Shown here: piece by piece, positions 21,427-22,376 of the stretch
Layout of the letters: each line of letters opens with the position of its first letter
Numbering within the stretch: the stretch's first letter is position 1
DNA from: an uncultured Bacteroidota bacterium
Lineage (GTDB): Bacteria; Bacteroidota; Bacteroidia; Chitinophagales; Chitinophagaceae
Assembly (NCBI GenBank): GCA_903912405.1
Contig: CAIWHF010000190.1
Coordinates: forward strand, 1-22,376
DNA: 22,376 bases
Reading direction: 5' to 3'
Program-made: the position numbers and the translations under genes
The notes under the pieces: generated by a model
Seen by the model: the letters and a program-made list of their open reading frames with translations, nothing else
Database searches by the model: none
What the model was told of the DNA's origin: nothing

Positions 21427-22245
21427 ATGAACTATATACAAATTTCTATTGCAACAGCAGACGCTCAATTGCAAGAAGTACTTACTGCATTACTTTCTGA
21501 TATGGATTATGAAGGCTTTGATCAAGATAGCCAACAATTAAATGCCTATATACCCGCTTCCTTGTTTGATGAACTTTCACTTGCCGAATTATTAACTAAT
21601 TTTTCTTTATCCTTTACAAAATCGATTATCGAAAAACAGAATTGGAACGCCCTTTGGGAAGCAAGTTTTGAGCCTGTAGTAATTGACGAGGTGTGTGTAA
21701 TCAGAGCGCCATTTCATGAGCCTAACAAAGAGGGCCTTTTAGATCTCGTAATAACTCCTAAAATGTCTTTTGGTACCGGCCATCATGCCACTACGCAATT
21801 AATGGCCAGCGCTATGAAAGCGTTGCCAATGGAAAACGCATATGTTTTTGATTTTGGATCTGGTACGGGAGTTTTATCTATTCTTGCATCCAAATTGGGT
21901 GCCAAGCAAATTGTGGCTGTTGATAATGAAGAATGGGCAGTCGAAAATGCACAAGAAAATAATAGGTTGAATCAGGTAGATAATGTGAAGACGATACTCG
22001 GCTCTTTAGAACAAGTGTCGGCTACTAATTTTGATATAATACTTGCTAATATTAATCGCCATATTTTATTACACTATATGCCAAGCTTGTTTGTAAAATG
22101 TGTTGTAAATGGACAATTATTACTTAGTGGATTATTATTAGAAGATGAATTGATCATTAAAGAAAGTGCAGAACGAGTTGGCTTTGTGTACCAAGAAACC
22201 TATACGCTAAATAATTGGATAGCTATGCGTTTTAGTAAGGCGTAA
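21427..22245 (+). CDS. prmA: ribosomal protein L11 methyltransferase
   Basis: An S-adenosylmethionine-dependent methyltransferase that modifies ribosomal protein uL11. It has 272 residues from the ATG at 21427 (a TTG three codons upstream is in frame but less likely). The N-terminal recognition domain covers residues about 1-75 and leads into the W-E-A-S-F-E-P-V segment. The catalytic domain shows S-F-G-T-G-H-H-A-T-T (114-123), the SAM motif D-F-G-S-G-T-G-V-L-S-I (142-152), the acidic loop A-V-D-N-E (164-168), and I-L-A-N-I-N (205-210) in the substrate loop. The family's G-T-G-H-H and N-I motifs are intact. It follows the XRE gene and precedes plsY, both on the same strand. A candidate -7 box, TATCTTTA, lies at 21402-21409. 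Confidence 0.94.
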   Translation: MNYIQISIATADAQLQEVLTALLSDMDYEGFDQDSQQLNAYIPASLFDELSLAELLTNFSLSFTKSIIEKQNWNALWEASFEPVVIDEVCVIRAPFHEPNKEGLLDLVITPKMSFGTGHHATTQLMASAMKALPMENAYVFDFGSGTGVLSILASKLGAKQIVAVDNEEWAVENAQENNRLNQVDNVKTILGSLEQVSATNFDIILANINRHILLHYMPSLFVKCVVNGQLLLSGLLLEDELIIKESAERVGFVYQETYTLNNWIAMRFSKA

Positions 22246-22276
22246 GGCTTTGGTTATGACTTTAAATTAGTTTGTA

Positions 22277-22284
22277 TATATTTG
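22277..22284 (+). promoter_or_regulatory. -7 element upstream of plsY
   Basis: TATATTTG matches TAnnTTTG and lies 21 bases before the plsY ATG. The nearest TTTG upstream is 24 bases away, longer than the usual spacing. Confidence 0.5.
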
Positions 22285-22305
22285 TACACCAATAGTATTC
22301 CTACA

Positions 22306-22376
22306 ATGATTATATTATTATTTCTATTTGCTTATTTATTAGGCTCTATCCCTACAGCTGTATGGGTGAGTAAAAA
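22306..22376 (+). CDS. plsY: probable glycerol-3-phosphate acyltransferase PlsY, N-terminus only
   Basis: Only 23 residues lie inside the window and the gene runs off the right edge. They form the start of a membrane helix followed by A-Y-L-L-G-S-I-P-T-A-V-W-V-S-K, which matches the first conserved motif of PlsY (G-S-I-P). PlsY transfers the acyl group from acyl-phosphate to glycerol-3-phosphate at the inner membrane, the first step of phospholipid synthesis. The gene is preceded by a -7 element and lies 60 bases after prmA. The call rests on a short stretch, but this motif is quite specific. Confidence 0.75.
   Translation, partial: MIILLFLFAYLLGSIPTAVWVSK

Overview
The window looks like an ordinary chromosomal stretch from a Bacteroidota species, probably of the Chitinophagales type; that placement is my inference, not a database result. 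The signs are AT-rich DNA, several promoter elements of the Bacteroidota form TAnnTTTG (two with a TTG 19 bases upstream), almost no Shine-Dalgarno sites, a secreted protease with a type IX secretion (T9SS) sorting tail, a fused SecDF, and a TonB receptor with a carboxypeptidase-like N-terminal domain. No phage, insertion sequence or CRISPR array was seen.

Layout. 1-4190 (minus): a TonB-dependent receptor followed by a lipoprotein with two DUF5689/OB-fold-like modules, cut by the window edge. 4386-5426 (plus): a secreted endonuclease/exonuclease/phosphatase-fold enzyme, divergent from the receptor. 5481-7214 (plus): etfB-etfA, the electron-transfer flavoprotein, closed by a bidirectional terminator. 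7286-8404 (minus): an eight-bladed PQQ-type propeller lipoprotein. 8489-9970 (minus): rpsU, a Xer-type recombinase and a short hibernation factor. 10081-11221 (plus): a small unknown lipoprotein and riboflavin synthase. 11270-14404 (minus): a large M43-type metalloprotease. 14585-17656 (plus): secDF. 17760-18503 (plus): an MlaE-type permease. 18495-20441 (minus): dapD and a MscS-family channel. 20581-20655: tRNA-Val(UAC). 20688-21050: a gene-free stretch dense in small repeats and dyads. 21051-21308 (plus): a small XRE regulator. 21427-22245 (plus): prmA. 22306-end: start of plsY.

How the genes fit together. Most are core housekeeping: translation (rpsU, hpf, prmA, tRNA-Val), envelope and secretion (secDF, mlaE-like, mscS, plsY), lysine/peptidoglycan precursors (dapD), flavin and electron transfer (ribE, etfBA). 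The accessory parts are the receptor/lipoprotein/secreted enzyme set at the left, which resembles a nutrient-scavenging locus, and the T9SS protease.

The most interesting signals are: a near-perfect Shine-Dalgarno site in front of rpsU in a window that otherwise lacks them, which fits bS21 autoregulation as reported in Flavobacterium; the receptor + tandem DUF5689 lipoprotein + nuclease-fold locus; and the region upstream of the XRE gene, with three 9-base direct repeats at an exact 16-base period followed by nested palindromes. I did not find a clearly unprecedented system.
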